From the NCBI RefSeq assembly GCF_027066465.1, contig NZ_JAMONU010000020.1:1-17728 (forward strand): 17,728 nucleotides of DNA, read 5' to 3'. The stretch comes from Thermococcus sp. Its GTDB lineage: Archaea > Methanobacteriota_B > Thermococci > Thermococcales > Thermococcaceae. The position numbers were made by a program, and so were the translations under genes. Below the pieces are notes generated by a model. The model worked only from the letters and a program-made list of their open reading frames with translations. It was not told where the DNA came from and searched no databases. This document shows, piece after piece, positions 6,866 through 14,128 of the stretch. Within the stretch, counting starts at the first letter, position 1; each line of letters begins with the position of its first letter.

Positions 6866-7709
6866 ATGATCGTGTACGCCACAAGACATAAGGGAAATGC
6901 AAAGTGGGAAAGGGGGTTCCTGAACGAGTTCTTCAGCACAAGTGAGAAAACTGCAAAGATATGGCGACAACTCATAGAGTACATCCACCCGGAAGGAGAT
7001 AAAGCACTGGAAAAATACAGGGACTTTGAGAGAGAGGGGATTCGGGGCGTCGAAAGGCGCTGCGGAACCCATAGTTGGCCACGATCTTGCAGAAGCCACA
7101 AAACTATCCCTCTGGCTCAAAATATTCGGGGAGGCCGCAGCAAGCATTCTGGGCACAACTCCACACAAAGTGTTTACAGTTATTCAACTCGAAGATGTGC
7201 CCGATCACTTTACTCAATGGCAGCACCACAGCGAAGATCCGGTTGGAGCCAATTGGAGTTTTATTCGTGACGCACTAAAAAACAGCAAATACACTGAGAA
7301 ATACATTGGTAGAAAAATAACCGACGAAGAACTAAAGAAATTAGAGGAAGTCGCGAAGGTCATTGCAAAATTCGTTGATGCGTGGGGCCCAGATAACATA
7401 AATCACGCACAGATTTGGCTAGAACGCGGCTCAAACATGGACGATCTTGAAGAGTTCATCAAGAAATATGCCAAAGATCCAGAAAAAACATTCCAATACT
7501 TGGAAGAACTGCGACAGGTTATGCACAAATACATAAAGCCAAAGGGACTAAGGTCGCCACTGAGGGTGGAAGGAGCAAGTGGAAGTTGGGATGACATTCT
7601 CGCCGAGATGCGAGAACTCAAAAGAGAGCAGGCGGAGCTGAGGCGCGAGATAGAGGAGGTGAAAAGACTCCTTGAGGATATTGTTTCTCTGTTAAAGTCC
7701 CCCAGATAA
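6866..7709 (+). pseudogene. Unrecognised gene interrupted by a +1 frameshift in a G run
   Basis: Two reading frames join into one sensible protein. The first runs from an ATG at 6866 (MIVYATRHKG...) through ...EKYRDFERE; the second continues with GFGASKGAAEPIVGH... to a TAA at 7707-7709. Removing one G from GGGG at 7036-7039 joins them without loss and gives a protein of about 280 residues. The first frame goes on past the junction with a Cys/Arg/Ser-rich tail that looks non-coding, whereas the second frame becomes normal there. The protein is soluble and mostly helical, has a His-rich patch (QWQHH) and ends in a coiled coil (about the last 40 residues). I do not recognise a family. The stretch is A+T-rich (18 of 60 G+C in 7261-7320). 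It may be a real decayed gene, a sequencing error, programmed frameshifting, or a shorter protein from TTG at 7026 (227 residues). Confidence 0.65.
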
Positions 7710-7711
7710 CG

Positions 7712-8185
7712 CTACTTTGATTTCGCCTTCACTTCCTTAACGCTCTCCGTCAGCGCAACGCCGTTTCTTCCATTGTCGAATGAAACCTTCCCGGGGAACG
7801 AAACTTTTACCGGAACGCTCTTTTTCTTTTGTTCACTGATGTGCCAGCTTATGATGTCGCCTTTTTCAACTTCAAGAGTTTTAACAAGCCCCACAGGCCC
7901 TTCAATGATGTATTTGGCCGGCCTTTCCGGGGCGTAGAGCCTCCACTTCCCCGCGGTTTTGAAGTCAACGACGCGCCTAGTTGAGTCGAGCCAGATTACG
8001 TCGATGTCGCTCAGCATGAAGAAGGTGTGAATAGAGGCGTTAACCCTGCTCTCAACTGGAAGGACGAAGACGAGGGCGTAGTTTACGTTGCCCACGAGCA
8101 TCAGCCCTCTGAAGCGCTTGAAGAATGTATCGGCAAGCTCAACGCGCCCGTGCCACGTCTTCCCTTTGGTCTCGTTGATTATCAT
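7712..8185 (-). CDS. DUF192 family protein
   Basis: Predicted 157-residue protein of the DUF192 family, whose role is not established. Typical family elements are visible: FKRFRGLM near residues 22-29, an IHTFFM block, the DIDVIWLD strand and the PAKYIIEGP stretch with a following EKGD. Many bacterial members have a signal peptide; this one does not, so it is probably cytoplasmic. About 40 residues after the core (from SEQKKKS) form a basic extension that is not part of the common domain. The start at 8185 has no good ribosome binding site; a TATA-like GCTTATTAAC (minus strand, about 8207-8216) would give a leaderless or nearly leaderless mRNA. It ends two bases from the end of the frameshifted gene and is divergent from prefoldin alpha. 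Confidence 0.85.
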   Translation of the reverse strand: MIINETKGKTWHGRVELADTFFKRFRGLMLVGNVNYALVFVLPVESRVNASIHTFFMLSDIDVIWLDSTRRVVDFKTAGKWRLYAPERPAKYIIEGPVGLVKTLEVEKGDIISWHISEQKKKSVPVKVSFPGKVSFDNGRNGVALTESVKEVKAKSK

Positions 8186-8227
8186 GTTTGGCCATTGGGA
8201 AGGGAAAGTTAATAAGCCTGCCGCCGA

Positions 8228-8241
8228 AAAACTTTTAAATA
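8228..8241 (+). promoter_or_regulatory. Promoter of the prefoldin operon
   Basis: AAAAACTTTTAAATA combines an A-rich BRE-like stretch with a near-ideal TATA box. Transcription would begin near 8262, leaving a leader of about 23 bases with the AGGAGGTG site (8271-8278). The A/T core is almost symmetrical and could also serve the divergent DUF192 gene. Confidence 0.6.
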
Positions 8242-8284
8242 CAAAAGGTAACTAAAATATGGAAAAGGGAAGGAGGTGATGGGA

Positions 8285-8713
8285 ATGGCTGAGGAGAAGA
8301 AGGTTAGGACCCTTGAGCAGATTCAGGACGAAATCAGGAGCTACCTCGGCGAGATTGAGTACCTCAGGAGCCAGATTGGTGCAATCGACGCTACCATCGC
8401 CGACCTCAGGATAGTTGATGCCACCCTCGCCTACATAAAGGAGAAGGGTAAGGGCAAGGCCATCTACATCCCGCTCGGAAGCGGCGTGGCCATAAAGGGC
8501 AAGATTGAAGACCCGGACGACGTTATCATGGACGTCGGCGCTGGAATACTCGTCGGAGCCACAATCGACGAGGCAAGGGAGAACATCGAGAAGAGAATTA
8601 ACGCCCTCATGAACCTCCGCCTGGCCCTGCTGAGGAAGATTGAGGAGGACACCAGGAAGGTCAACGAGCTCCTCAAGGAGCTTCAGGAAATGCAGCCCGA
8701 AAAGAAGGAGTGA
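8285..8713 (+). CDS. pfdA: Prefoldin subunit alpha
   Basis: Predicted 142-residue alpha subunit of prefoldin, the jellyfish-shaped hexamer (two alpha, four beta) that holds unfolded proteins and passes them to the thermosome in the cytoplasm. An N-terminal coiled-coil helix (to about residue 45), a central beta-hairpin region (AIYIPLGSGVAIKGKI...DDVIMDVGAGILV) and a C-terminal helix (from about 95) match the alpha class with its two hairpins. The ATG at 8285 is chosen because AGGAGGTG (8271-8278) is spaced correctly; GTG 8276 and ATG 8279 lie within or on that site. A prefoldin beta-like gene follows after 37 bases, so the pair is probably one operon. Thermococcus species have more than one prefoldin set and I cannot tell which this is. 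Confidence 0.95.
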   Translation: MAEEKKVRTLEQIQDEIRSYLGEIEYLRSQIGAIDATIADLRIVDATLAYIKEKGKGKAIYIPLGSGVAIKGKIEDPDDVIMDVGAGILVGATIDEARENIEKRINALMNLRLALLRKIEEDTRKVNELLKELQEMQPEKKE

Positions 8714-8728
8714 CCTCTCCTCGGCCAT

Positions 8729-8736
8729 TCTTTTTT
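8729..8736 (+). terminator. T-run between prefoldin alpha and the beta-like gene
   Basis: A C followed by six or more T residues lies between the two genes, just before the ribosome binding site of the second. Such runs can stop archaeal RNA polymerase, so it might lower expression of the second gene. It is too near the TTG start to act as that gene's TATA box. Confidence 0.3.
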
Positions 8737-8750
8737 AAGGAGGTGATAGC

Positions 8751-9041
8751 TTGGAGGCAGTAAAGGCCTATGAGCTTGAGCTTGAACTCAGACAGATTAG
8801 AGAACTGAGGAAGGCCTTTGAACTTAAGATGAAGGAGCTTGAGTATGCTGAGAGTGTCATAACTGCGGCCAAGTCCGAGAGGAAAATATACAGGGCGTTC
8901 TCGGACCTGCTTGTTGAGGTTACCAAGGATGAGGCCATCGAGCACATCGAGAGAACCCGCCTCGTTTACAAGAGGGAGATAGAGAAGCTGAAGAATAAGG
9001 AAAAGGAGATTATGGAAAAGCTCGCAAAGCTCAGGACTTAA
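8751..9041 (+). CDS. Prefoldin beta-like subunit
   Basis: Predicted 96-residue helical protein. Two long coiled-coil helices flank a short hairpin region (ERKIYRAFSDLLVEVTKDEA), which matches the 'VYKxVGxLLVKxxKxEA' pattern of prefoldin beta subunits. It is about 20 residues shorter than usual archaeal beta subunits (near 117), chiefly at the N-terminus. The start is TTG at 8751, supported by a perfect AAGGAGGTGAT (8737-8747); no ATG is available nearby. Its place directly after prefoldin alpha supports a shared complex, perhaps an alternative prefoldin with different client range. The last 11 bases overlap, tail to tail, the gamma subunit gene on the other strand. A generic coiled-coil protein is the alternative. 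Confidence 0.75.
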   Translation: MEAVKAYELELELRQIRELRKAFELKMKELEYAESVITAAKSERKIYRAFSDLLVEVTKDEAIEHIERTRLVYKREIEKLKNKEKEIMEKLAKLRT

Positions 9042-9582
9042 GGTTCTCCGCTATTTCAAAACCTTTTCTGAGGGCTTTGAGGTTTATCTCCTCCGTTCCA
9101 TGAGGAACGGCATCGCGAACGGCCTTTTCTATCGAGTCCCTGCTGACTATTCCCGTCACGCCGACGAGGATTCCCAGGGTCAGAATGTTCATCGTCAGGC
9201 TTAGCCCGGTGGTTTCTTCCGCTATTTCAGTTAGGGGGAGTGCTATAACGTTGAGCTTCTTCTCGAACTCCAAATCCCTGTGTGGAACGAGGTCCTTCTC
9301 GACTATTACGGTGGCGCCTTCCTTCACCGTGTGGAGGTACTTGCTGTAGGCTTCCTGCGAGAAGAAGACGGCGTAGTCGGGGTGAAGCGTCTTGGGGTAA
9401 TCAATCGGCTCGTCGCTTATAACAACCTCGGCCCTGCTCGCACCACCCCTGGACTCCGGGCCGTAGCTTTGAGTTTGAACCGCGTGGAGTCCCTCGTAAA
9501 CGGCGGCAGCCCTTCCAAGGATTACGCTCGCCAAAATGACTCCCTGGCCGCCAAACCCGCTGAAGAGAACCTCCTTCCTCAT
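9031..9582 (-). CDS. 2-oxoacid:ferredoxin oxidoreductase gamma subunit (second set)
   Basis: Predicted 183-residue gamma subunit, the domain that completes the 2-oxoacid oxidoreductase heteromer and is implicated in CoA binding. Family signatures are GFGGQGVILAS at the N-terminus, QSYGPESRGG, and the EETTGL and GTEEINLKA blocks. The ATG at 9582 overlaps the stop of the beta gene by four bases (ATGA); a GTG at 9591 is also in frame, but GGTGGG lies at the correct distance for 9582. This is the last gene of a seven-gene operon. The set it belongs to resembles the P. furiosus alpha-beta-gamma cluster known as XOR, whose substrate is not settled. The stop region overlaps the prefoldin beta-like gene on the opposite strand by 11 bases. 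Confidence 0.93.
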   Translation of the reverse strand: MRKEVLFSGFGGQGVILASVILGRAAAVYEGLHAVQTQSYGPESRGGASRAEVVISDEPIDYPKTLHPDYAVFFSQEAYSKYLHTVKEGATVIVEKDLVPHRDLEFEKKLNVIALPLTEIAEETTGLSLTMNILTLGILVGVTGIVSRDSIEKAVRDAVPHGTEEINLKALRKGFEIAENLKS

Positions 9583-10427
9583 TGCTCCCACCCCATCATT
9601 CTCTTCGCCCTCTTTATGTACTCCTGATACTCCCTAACTAGACCGGGCCTGTCCCTGTCCACGAACTCTCCGATGACTATTTTGCCCTCTAGCTCCTCCG
9701 GCGGCATCTTCTTAGCTTTGGCGAGCGGGACGGTTATCTTCTGGTACCAGCGGATTAGCTCTGGTGCAGTCTTCATTCTGTTCCTCCTTCCGAAGCTTAC
9801 CGGGCAAGGCGAGAGGAACTCCACCAGGGTGAAGCCTTCCTTGCTGAGGGCCTTCTTTATGCTGTTTATCCCTTGGAGGTAGTTGAACACCGTCCACCTC
9901 GCCACGTAGTTGGCTCCCGCCGCCACGGCCAGGCCGGCTATGTCAAAGGGGTTCTCGAACTGGCCGTAGGGAGCGGTCGTTCCGCGCAGGCCCTTCAGCG
10001 TCGTTGGAGCGACCTGTCCGCCCGTCATTCCGTACGTGAAGTTGTTGATGAGGATTACCGTTACGTCGAGGTTCCTACGGATTGCGTGGATGAAGTGGTT
10101 CCCGCCTATGGCGGCAGTGTCGCCGTCTCCCATGAAGGCTATTATCTTCAGGTTGGGATTCGTGAGCTTTATGCCGGTGGCGAAGGCCAAAGCCCTTCCA
10201 TGCGTTGTGTGGAGGCCGTCGAAGTTGACGAAGCCCGGAACGCGGGAGGAACAGCCTATTCCGCTCACCCAGACAATCTCGTCCTGGTTGAGGCCGAGGT
10301 CGTCTATGGCCCTTAGTGTGAACTGGAGAACGCTACCGATTCCACAGCCCGGACAGAAGATAGTGGGCAACATGTCCTTTCTCAGGTACTTGTCGCGGAT
10401 TTCGTAAGCGGACTTCAGGTACATCAT
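9579..10427 (-). CDS. 2-oxoacid:ferredoxin oxidoreductase beta subunit (second set)
   Basis: Predicted 282-residue beta subunit that binds thiamine diphosphate and a 4Fe-4S cluster. Cys25 and Cys28 (CPGCG), Cys59 (GIGCS) and the Cys of the SPCPV block near residue 207 are the expected four cluster ligands. The thiamine diphosphate motif is GDGDTAAIGGNH followed by NN about 25 residues later (INNFTYGMTGGQ). The ATG at 10427 overlaps the alpha stop by four bases (ATGA), and a second ATG follows at once. It is paralogous to the beta gene at 12085-12936. Compared with that copy the loop after the Cys motif differs (GIGSVLQF against GGGTVLNA), as expected if substrates differ. The 2-oxoacid used is not readable from sequence. 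Confidence 0.95.
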   Translation of the reverse strand: MMYLKSAYEIRDKYLRKDMLPTIFCPGCGIGSVLQFTLRAIDDLGLNQDEIVWVSGIGCSSRVPGFVNFDGLHTTHGRALAFATGIKLTNPNLKIIAFMGDGDTAAIGGNHFIHAIRRNLDVTVILINNFTYGMTGGQVAPTTLKGLRGTTAPYGQFENPFDIAGLAVAAGANYVARWTVFNYLQGINSIKKALSKEGFTLVEFLSPCPVSFGRRNRMKTAPELIRWYQKITVPLAKAKKMPPEELEGKIVIGEFVDRDRPGLVREYQEYIKRAKRMMGWEQ

Positions 10428-11572
10428 CCCACCACCCTTTCGACTATCTCCATCGGCGTGTGCACCTCACCGCCTATCTTGGCTATCAGCTCGACCTCCG
10501 CCTTTCCGTTGGCGCCTTCTTTGACCAGGTGGTAGAGCTGTCCGAGGTTCATCTCCGGCACGTATATCTTTCTCACCCGCTCTGCCAGCTCCTCGATGTA
10601 GTCGAAGTCGAAGGGCCATATCGTGTTGAGCTTGAGGAGGCCTGCCTTGACGCCTTTTTCTCTGAGCATCTTAACTGCCCTCACCGCAGAGCGCGAAACT
10701 ATTCCGGTAGTGACTATCGCGATTTCTGCGTCTTCGAGCATGAACTCATCGTAGCTGATTATCTCGTCCTTGTGGTCGAGTATCTTCCTGAAAATCCTCT
10801 TTATGAGCCTCTCGTGGACTTCTCTCTCAACGGTCCTCGGCCTCCCGCGCTCGTCGTGCGTGAGACCCGTAACGTAGGTTCTGTAACCCTTCCCGAAAAT
10901 CGGCATCGGTGGGACGCCGTCTCCGTGCGGGTCGCCGAAGGGGAGCTTGGCTTCCTCCTCATTCTGGGGAAGCTTTCTCTCAATGAGCTCAATCTCCTCC
11001 GGTTTCGGAATGTAAACGCGCTCGCGCATGTGGGCTATCTCGGCATCGGTGAGCAGAACGACCGGCGTCCTGTACTTTTCAGCCAAGTTGAAGGCCCTAA
11101 TCGTGAAGTCAAAGGCTTCCTGAACGGTTGACGGGGAGAGAACTATCAGCATGTGGTCGCCGTGCGTTCCCCAGATTGACTGCATTATGTCGCCCTGAGC
11201 CGGTAAAGTCGGCTGGCCCGTTGAAGGCCCGCCGCGCTGGACGTCAACGACAACAATCGGAGTTTCCGTCATCACGGCGTAGCCGAGGTTTTCCTGCATC
11301 AGCGAGAAGCCCGGACCGCTCGTTGCAGTCATCGCCTTCGCTCCCGCCCAGGAAGCACCTATTATCGCCGCTATGCTCGCTATCTCGTCCTCCATCTGTA
11401 TGCTAACTCCATCGACGAGGGGCATGTAGAGGGCCATCGCCTCGAATATCTCGCTCGCGGGAGTTATCGGGTAGCCGGCGTAGAACCTGCAACCGGCCAG
11501 TATGGCTGCCCTCGCTATGGCCTCATCGCCCTGAATGAAGTCGGACTTGCCGACCGGAAACGGGTACCTCAT
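10424..11572 (-). CDS. 2-oxoacid:ferredoxin oxidoreductase alpha subunit (second set)
   Basis: Predicted 382-residue alpha subunit, the pyrimidine-binding and C-terminal transketolase-like domains. The YPITP motif (AGYPITPASE), which contacts the 2-oxoacid, the acidic QMEDEIASIAA block, the GPGFSLMQENLGYAVMTE stretch and the GDPHGDGVPPMP segment are all present. The start at 11572 overlaps the stop of the first gamma gene by four bases (ATGA), which couples the second set to the first. GAGGAGG lies upstream inside the gamma gene. It differs from the first alpha subunit by lacking about 14 N-terminal residues and in the segment after GQ (PTLPAQGDIMQS against ATKGAQGDFFQA). Assigned by neighbourhood to the XOR-type enzyme of Thermococcales; the physiological substrate is uncertain. 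Confidence 0.95.
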   Translation of the reverse strand: MRYPFPVGKSDFIQGDEAIARAAILAGCRFYAGYPITPASEIFEAMALYMPLVDGVSIQMEDEIASIAAIIGASWAGAKAMTATSGPGFSLMQENLGYAVMTETPIVVVDVQRGGPSTGQPTLPAQGDIMQSIWGTHGDHMLIVLSPSTVQEAFDFTIRAFNLAEKYRTPVVLLTDAEIAHMRERVYIPKPEEIELIERKLPQNEEEAKLPFGDPHGDGVPPMPIFGKGYRTYVTGLTHDERGRPRTVEREVHERLIKRIFRKILDHKDEIISYDEFMLEDAEIAIVTTGIVSRSAVRAVKMLREKGVKAGLLKLNTIWPFDFDYIEELAERVRKIYVPEMNLGQLYHLVKEGANGKAEVELIAKIGGEVHTPMEIVERVVG

Positions 11573-12081
11573 TTTAATCCCTCCTCATAACCGGCCCTGA
11601 AGGCCTTGATGTTTATCTCCTCGGTTCCCTTCGGAACGCGCCTTCTAATCGCTTCCTCAACGCTCTCCTTCTTCACGACATTGGTTTTCGCAACAAGGTA
11701 GCCGAGCGCGACCATGTTTACAGTTAGAGCGAGTCCGGTTGTCTCTTCGGCGATTCTGGTGAAGGGCGCGCCGACGTAGTCCCTATCGGGCTTTACAAGG
11801 TCGGTCTCGATGATTAAAAGCCCGTCCTCCTTCAGCGAGTCCTTGACGGTGTCGTAGCCGAGCTGGTGAAGCGCGACGAGGACGTCCGCCTTCGTGACCA
11901 TCACGTCGTAAATCGGCTCCTTCGAGATGATGACGTCCGCTATGGAGTGACCTCCCCTGCTCGCGGAGCTGTAGTCCTGGGTCTGAAGGACGTTCAAACC
12001 CTCAATCGCGGCGGCCTCGCCGAGGATTACTCCAGCCAAAACGACTCCCTGACCGCCGATTCCGGCGAGCCTAATCTGCAT
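11569..12081 (-). CDS. korG: 2-oxoglutarate:ferredoxin oxidoreductase gamma subunit (first set)
   Basis: Predicted 170-residue gamma subunit. Signatures are GIGGQGVVLAGVILGEAAA at the N-terminus, QTQDYSSASRGGHS, the EETTGLALTVNM block and the KGTEEINIKAF end. The ATG at 12081 follows GAGGTGTGAGG, three bases after the beta stop, and the stop overlaps the next alpha gene by four bases. It closes the first delta-alpha-beta-gamma set. Order and the presence of a separate delta match the 2-oxoglutarate oxidoreductase (KGOR) cluster of Pyrococcus, which converts 2-oxoglutarate and CoA to succinyl-CoA and CO2 and reduces ferredoxin. Confidence 0.93.
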   Translation of the reverse strand: MQIRLAGIGGQGVVLAGVILGEAAAIEGLNVLQTQDYSSASRGGHSIADVIISKEPIYDVMVTKADVLVALHQLGYDTVKDSLKEDGLLIIETDLVKPDRDYVGAPFTRIAEETTGLALTVNMVALGYLVAKTNVVKKESVEEAIRRRVPKGTEEINIKAFRAGYEEGLK

Positions 12082-12084
12082 TCC

Positions 12085-12936
12085 TCACACCTCCTTAAGG
12101 CCGAAGTGCTCCTGAACCTCGTCAATCAGCTTGTTGAGTTCGCTCACGAACTCCGGTCTCTGCCTGTTGACGAACTCACCGATGACGAACTTGCCCTCAA
12201 GTTCCTCCGGCGGCATCTTCTTAGCCTTGCTTATCGGAACGCTGTTCTTCAGGAACCAGCGGAGCATCTCTGCCGGCTCTTTCATCTTGTTCCTTCTTCC
12301 GAACTGGACGGGACACTGCGAGATAACCTCAACGAGGGAGAAGCCCTTAACCTGCAAAGCCTTCTTGATGCTCTCGATGAGCTGATAAACGTGAGCTGTG
12401 GTCCATCTCGCCACGTAGCTCGCTCCAGCGGCCGCTATCGTCTCGGAAATCTGGAGCGGGTGCTCGATGTTCCTGTAGGGGGTCGTCGTTGTTATCGCGC
12501 CGAAGGGCGTCGTCGGGGCGACCTGTCCGCCGGTCATCCCGTAGATGAAGTTGTTGACGAGAATCACAGTTATGTCGATGTTCCTCCTCGCGGCGTGGAG
12601 CAGGTGATTTCCGCCTATACTAGCTAAATCACCGTCACCGCTTATGACGACGACCTTCTTGTCCGGTAAACCGACCTTAACTCCCGTCGCGAAGGCTATC
12701 GCCCTTCCGTGCGTCGTGTGGAGGGTATCTGCCAGAAAGTAGGGCGAGGCTATCCAGGCGGAACAGCCTATTCCGCTCACGACAACCAAATCCCTCGGGT
12801 CAATCTTGAGCTGGTCAACCGCGTTGGCGAAGGCGTTCAGAACCGTTCCGCCGCCGCAACCGGGACATAGAGCGGTTGGCAGGGCCTCCTTGCGGAGGTA
12901 TTTAATCATTGGATACTTGGAATAAATCTCGGGCAT
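12085..12936 (-). CDS. korB: 2-oxoglutarate:ferredoxin oxidoreductase beta subunit (first set)
   Basis: Predicted 283-residue beta subunit with thiamine diphosphate and 4Fe-4S sites. Cys24 and Cys27 (CPGCG), Cys58 (GIGCS) and the Cys of the SQCPV block are the likely cluster ligands. GDGDLASIGGNH plus VNNFIYGMTGGQ form the thiamine diphosphate motif. The ATG at 12936 overlaps the last base of the alpha stop (TGATG), which means coupled translation. Both beta subunits end with a nearly identical KAKKMPPEELEGK block and an IGEFV segment. The KGOR assignment rests on the adjacent delta subunit and on conserved gene order in Thermococcales; a different 2-oxoacid cannot be excluded. Confidence 0.95.
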   Translation of the reverse strand: MPEIYSKYPMIKYLRKEALPTALCPGCGGGTVLNAFANAVDQLKIDPRDLVVVSGIGCSAWIASPYFLADTLHTTHGRAIAFATGVKVGLPDKKVVVISGDGDLASIGGNHLLHAARRNIDITVILVNNFIYGMTGGQVAPTTPFGAITTTTPYRNIEHPLQISETIAAAGASYVARWTTAHVYQLIESIKKALQVKGFSLVEVISQCPVQFGRRNKMKEPAEMLRWFLKNSVPISKAKKMPPEELEGKFVIGEFVNRQRPEFVSELNKLIDEVQEHFGLKEV

Positions 12937-14126
12937 CAGGCAACACCCCTTATCTCGCGCAGGATTTCCTCAACGGTCAGGGGAACGCCACCAATCTTGT
13001 TAACGCCCTTGAGCAGGACGTCGTCGTTGACAAACCTCTGAACCTCGAGAATCATCTGGCCTAGGTTCATCTCCGGAACGAGTACCGCCCTAACGCGCTT
13101 TCCAAGCTCCCTCATTCTCTCTCCGGGGAACGGGTGAACAGTTTTCGGCACGAAGAGGCCGACCTTTATCCCTTCCCTCCTCGCCTTCAGAACGGCTCCG
13201 AGGGCGGGTCTTGCCGTTACTCCCCAGCTGACGACGAGTATCTCGGCATCGTCTGTAAAGTGCTCCTCGTACTTCTCGTAAACGTGCCTGTTCTGTTCAA
13301 TCTTCCTGTGGATTCTCCTCACGAGTCTGTCGTGAACCTCGGGCGTGTAAACATCGCGCAGGCCGTTCTCCTTGTGGGTTGAACCTGTCACGTGGGTGAA
13401 GTAGCCGTGGCCGAAGAGGGGCATCGGCGGTACTCCATCTCCGTGCGGGTCGCCGAAGGGGAGCTTCGCTTCCTCCTCGTTCTGGGGAAGCTTGCGGTAG
13501 GTTATCTTCACCTCATCAACGTCGGGAATCTTCACCAGCTCGCGCGTGTGGGCAAGTATTCCGTCGAAGAGGAACACCACCGGAGTTCTGAGCCTCTCGG
13601 CGATGTTGAATGCCCTGATGATTTCCCAGAAAGCATCTTGCCCGCTCGTTGGAGAGACTGCAACAATCGGGTGGTCGCCGTGCGTTCCCCATCTGGCCTG
13701 GAAGAAGTCACCCTGCGCCCCCTTCGTGGCCTGGCCCGTTGAAGGCCCGCTCCTCTGGACGTCAACCAGAACGAGCGGGGTCTCGGTCATTACTGCGTAG
13801 CCAAGGTTTTCCTGCATCAGCGAGAAGCCCGGACCGGCGGTTGCCGTCATGACCTTGAAGCCCGTCCAGGAGGCACCTATCATGGCCGCTATGCTTCCTA
13901 TCTCATCCTCCATCTGGAGGTAGTAGCCACCGAGCTTCGGAAGCTCCCTCGCCATCGTCTCCGCTATCTCGCTCGACGGGGTTATCGGGTAGCCCGCGTA
14001 GAAGCGACAGCCCGCAAATAGAGCACCGTAAGCTACGGCCTCGTTGCCCTGCATGAAGTAGTTGCCGGGCTTGTAGAGCTTCCGGAGGAGTTTAATCTGC
14101 TCCGGCTCGTCACCGCGGATTATCAT
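12936..14126 (-). CDS. korA: 2-oxoglutarate:ferredoxin oxidoreductase alpha subunit (first set)
   Basis: Predicted 396-residue alpha subunit. The YPITP motif (AGYPITPSSE), QMEDEIGSIAA, GPGFSLMQENLGYAVMTE and GDPHGDGVPPMP blocks are present, and the C-terminal domain holds the VPEMNLGQ segment. I prefer the ATG at 14126, two bases after the delta stop and closely preceded by GGTGGTG. GTG codons at 14135 and 14132 are alternatives; the latter would overlap the delta stop as GTGA. The first 25 or so residues (to KPGNYFMQG) form an extension absent from the second alpha. It acts with beta, gamma and delta in the cytoplasm, feeding electrons from 2-oxoglutarate into ferredoxin during growth on peptides. 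Confidence 0.95.
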   Translation of the reverse strand: MIIRGDEPEQIKLLRKLYKPGNYFMQGNEAVAYGALFAGCRFYAGYPITPSSEIAETMARELPKLGGYYLQMEDEIGSIAAMIGASWTGFKVMTATAGPGFSLMQENLGYAVMTETPLVLVDVQRSGPSTGQATKGAQGDFFQARWGTHGDHPIVAVSPTSGQDAFWEIIRAFNIAERLRTPVVFLFDGILAHTRELVKIPDVDEVKITYRKLPQNEEEAKLPFGDPHGDGVPPMPLFGHGYFTHVTGSTHKENGLRDVYTPEVHDRLVRRIHRKIEQNRHVYEKYEEHFTDDAEILVVSWGVTARPALGAVLKARREGIKVGLFVPKTVHPFPGERMRELGKRVRAVLVPEMNLGQMILEVQRFVNDDVLLKGVNKIGGVPLTVEEILREIRGVA

Positions 14127-14128
14127 GG

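Noticed and set aside
6694..7168. Minus-strand open frames over the end of vapC-1 and the broken gene
   Set aside because: They are antisense to well-supported coding sequence, have no ribosome binding site and no recognisable content.
7026..7709. Independent 227-residue gene from TTG at 7026
   Set aside because: No ribosome binding site at the TTG, and the upstream frame joins it perfectly after one base is removed; kept only as an alternative.
9873..11131. Long plus-strand open frames opposite the oxidoreductase genes
   Set aside because: Antisense shadows of strongly conserved beta and alpha genes, produced by G+C-rich third positions.
11866..12627. 253-residue plus-strand open frame
   Set aside because: Lies entirely opposite the gamma and beta genes; the translation has no domain pattern.
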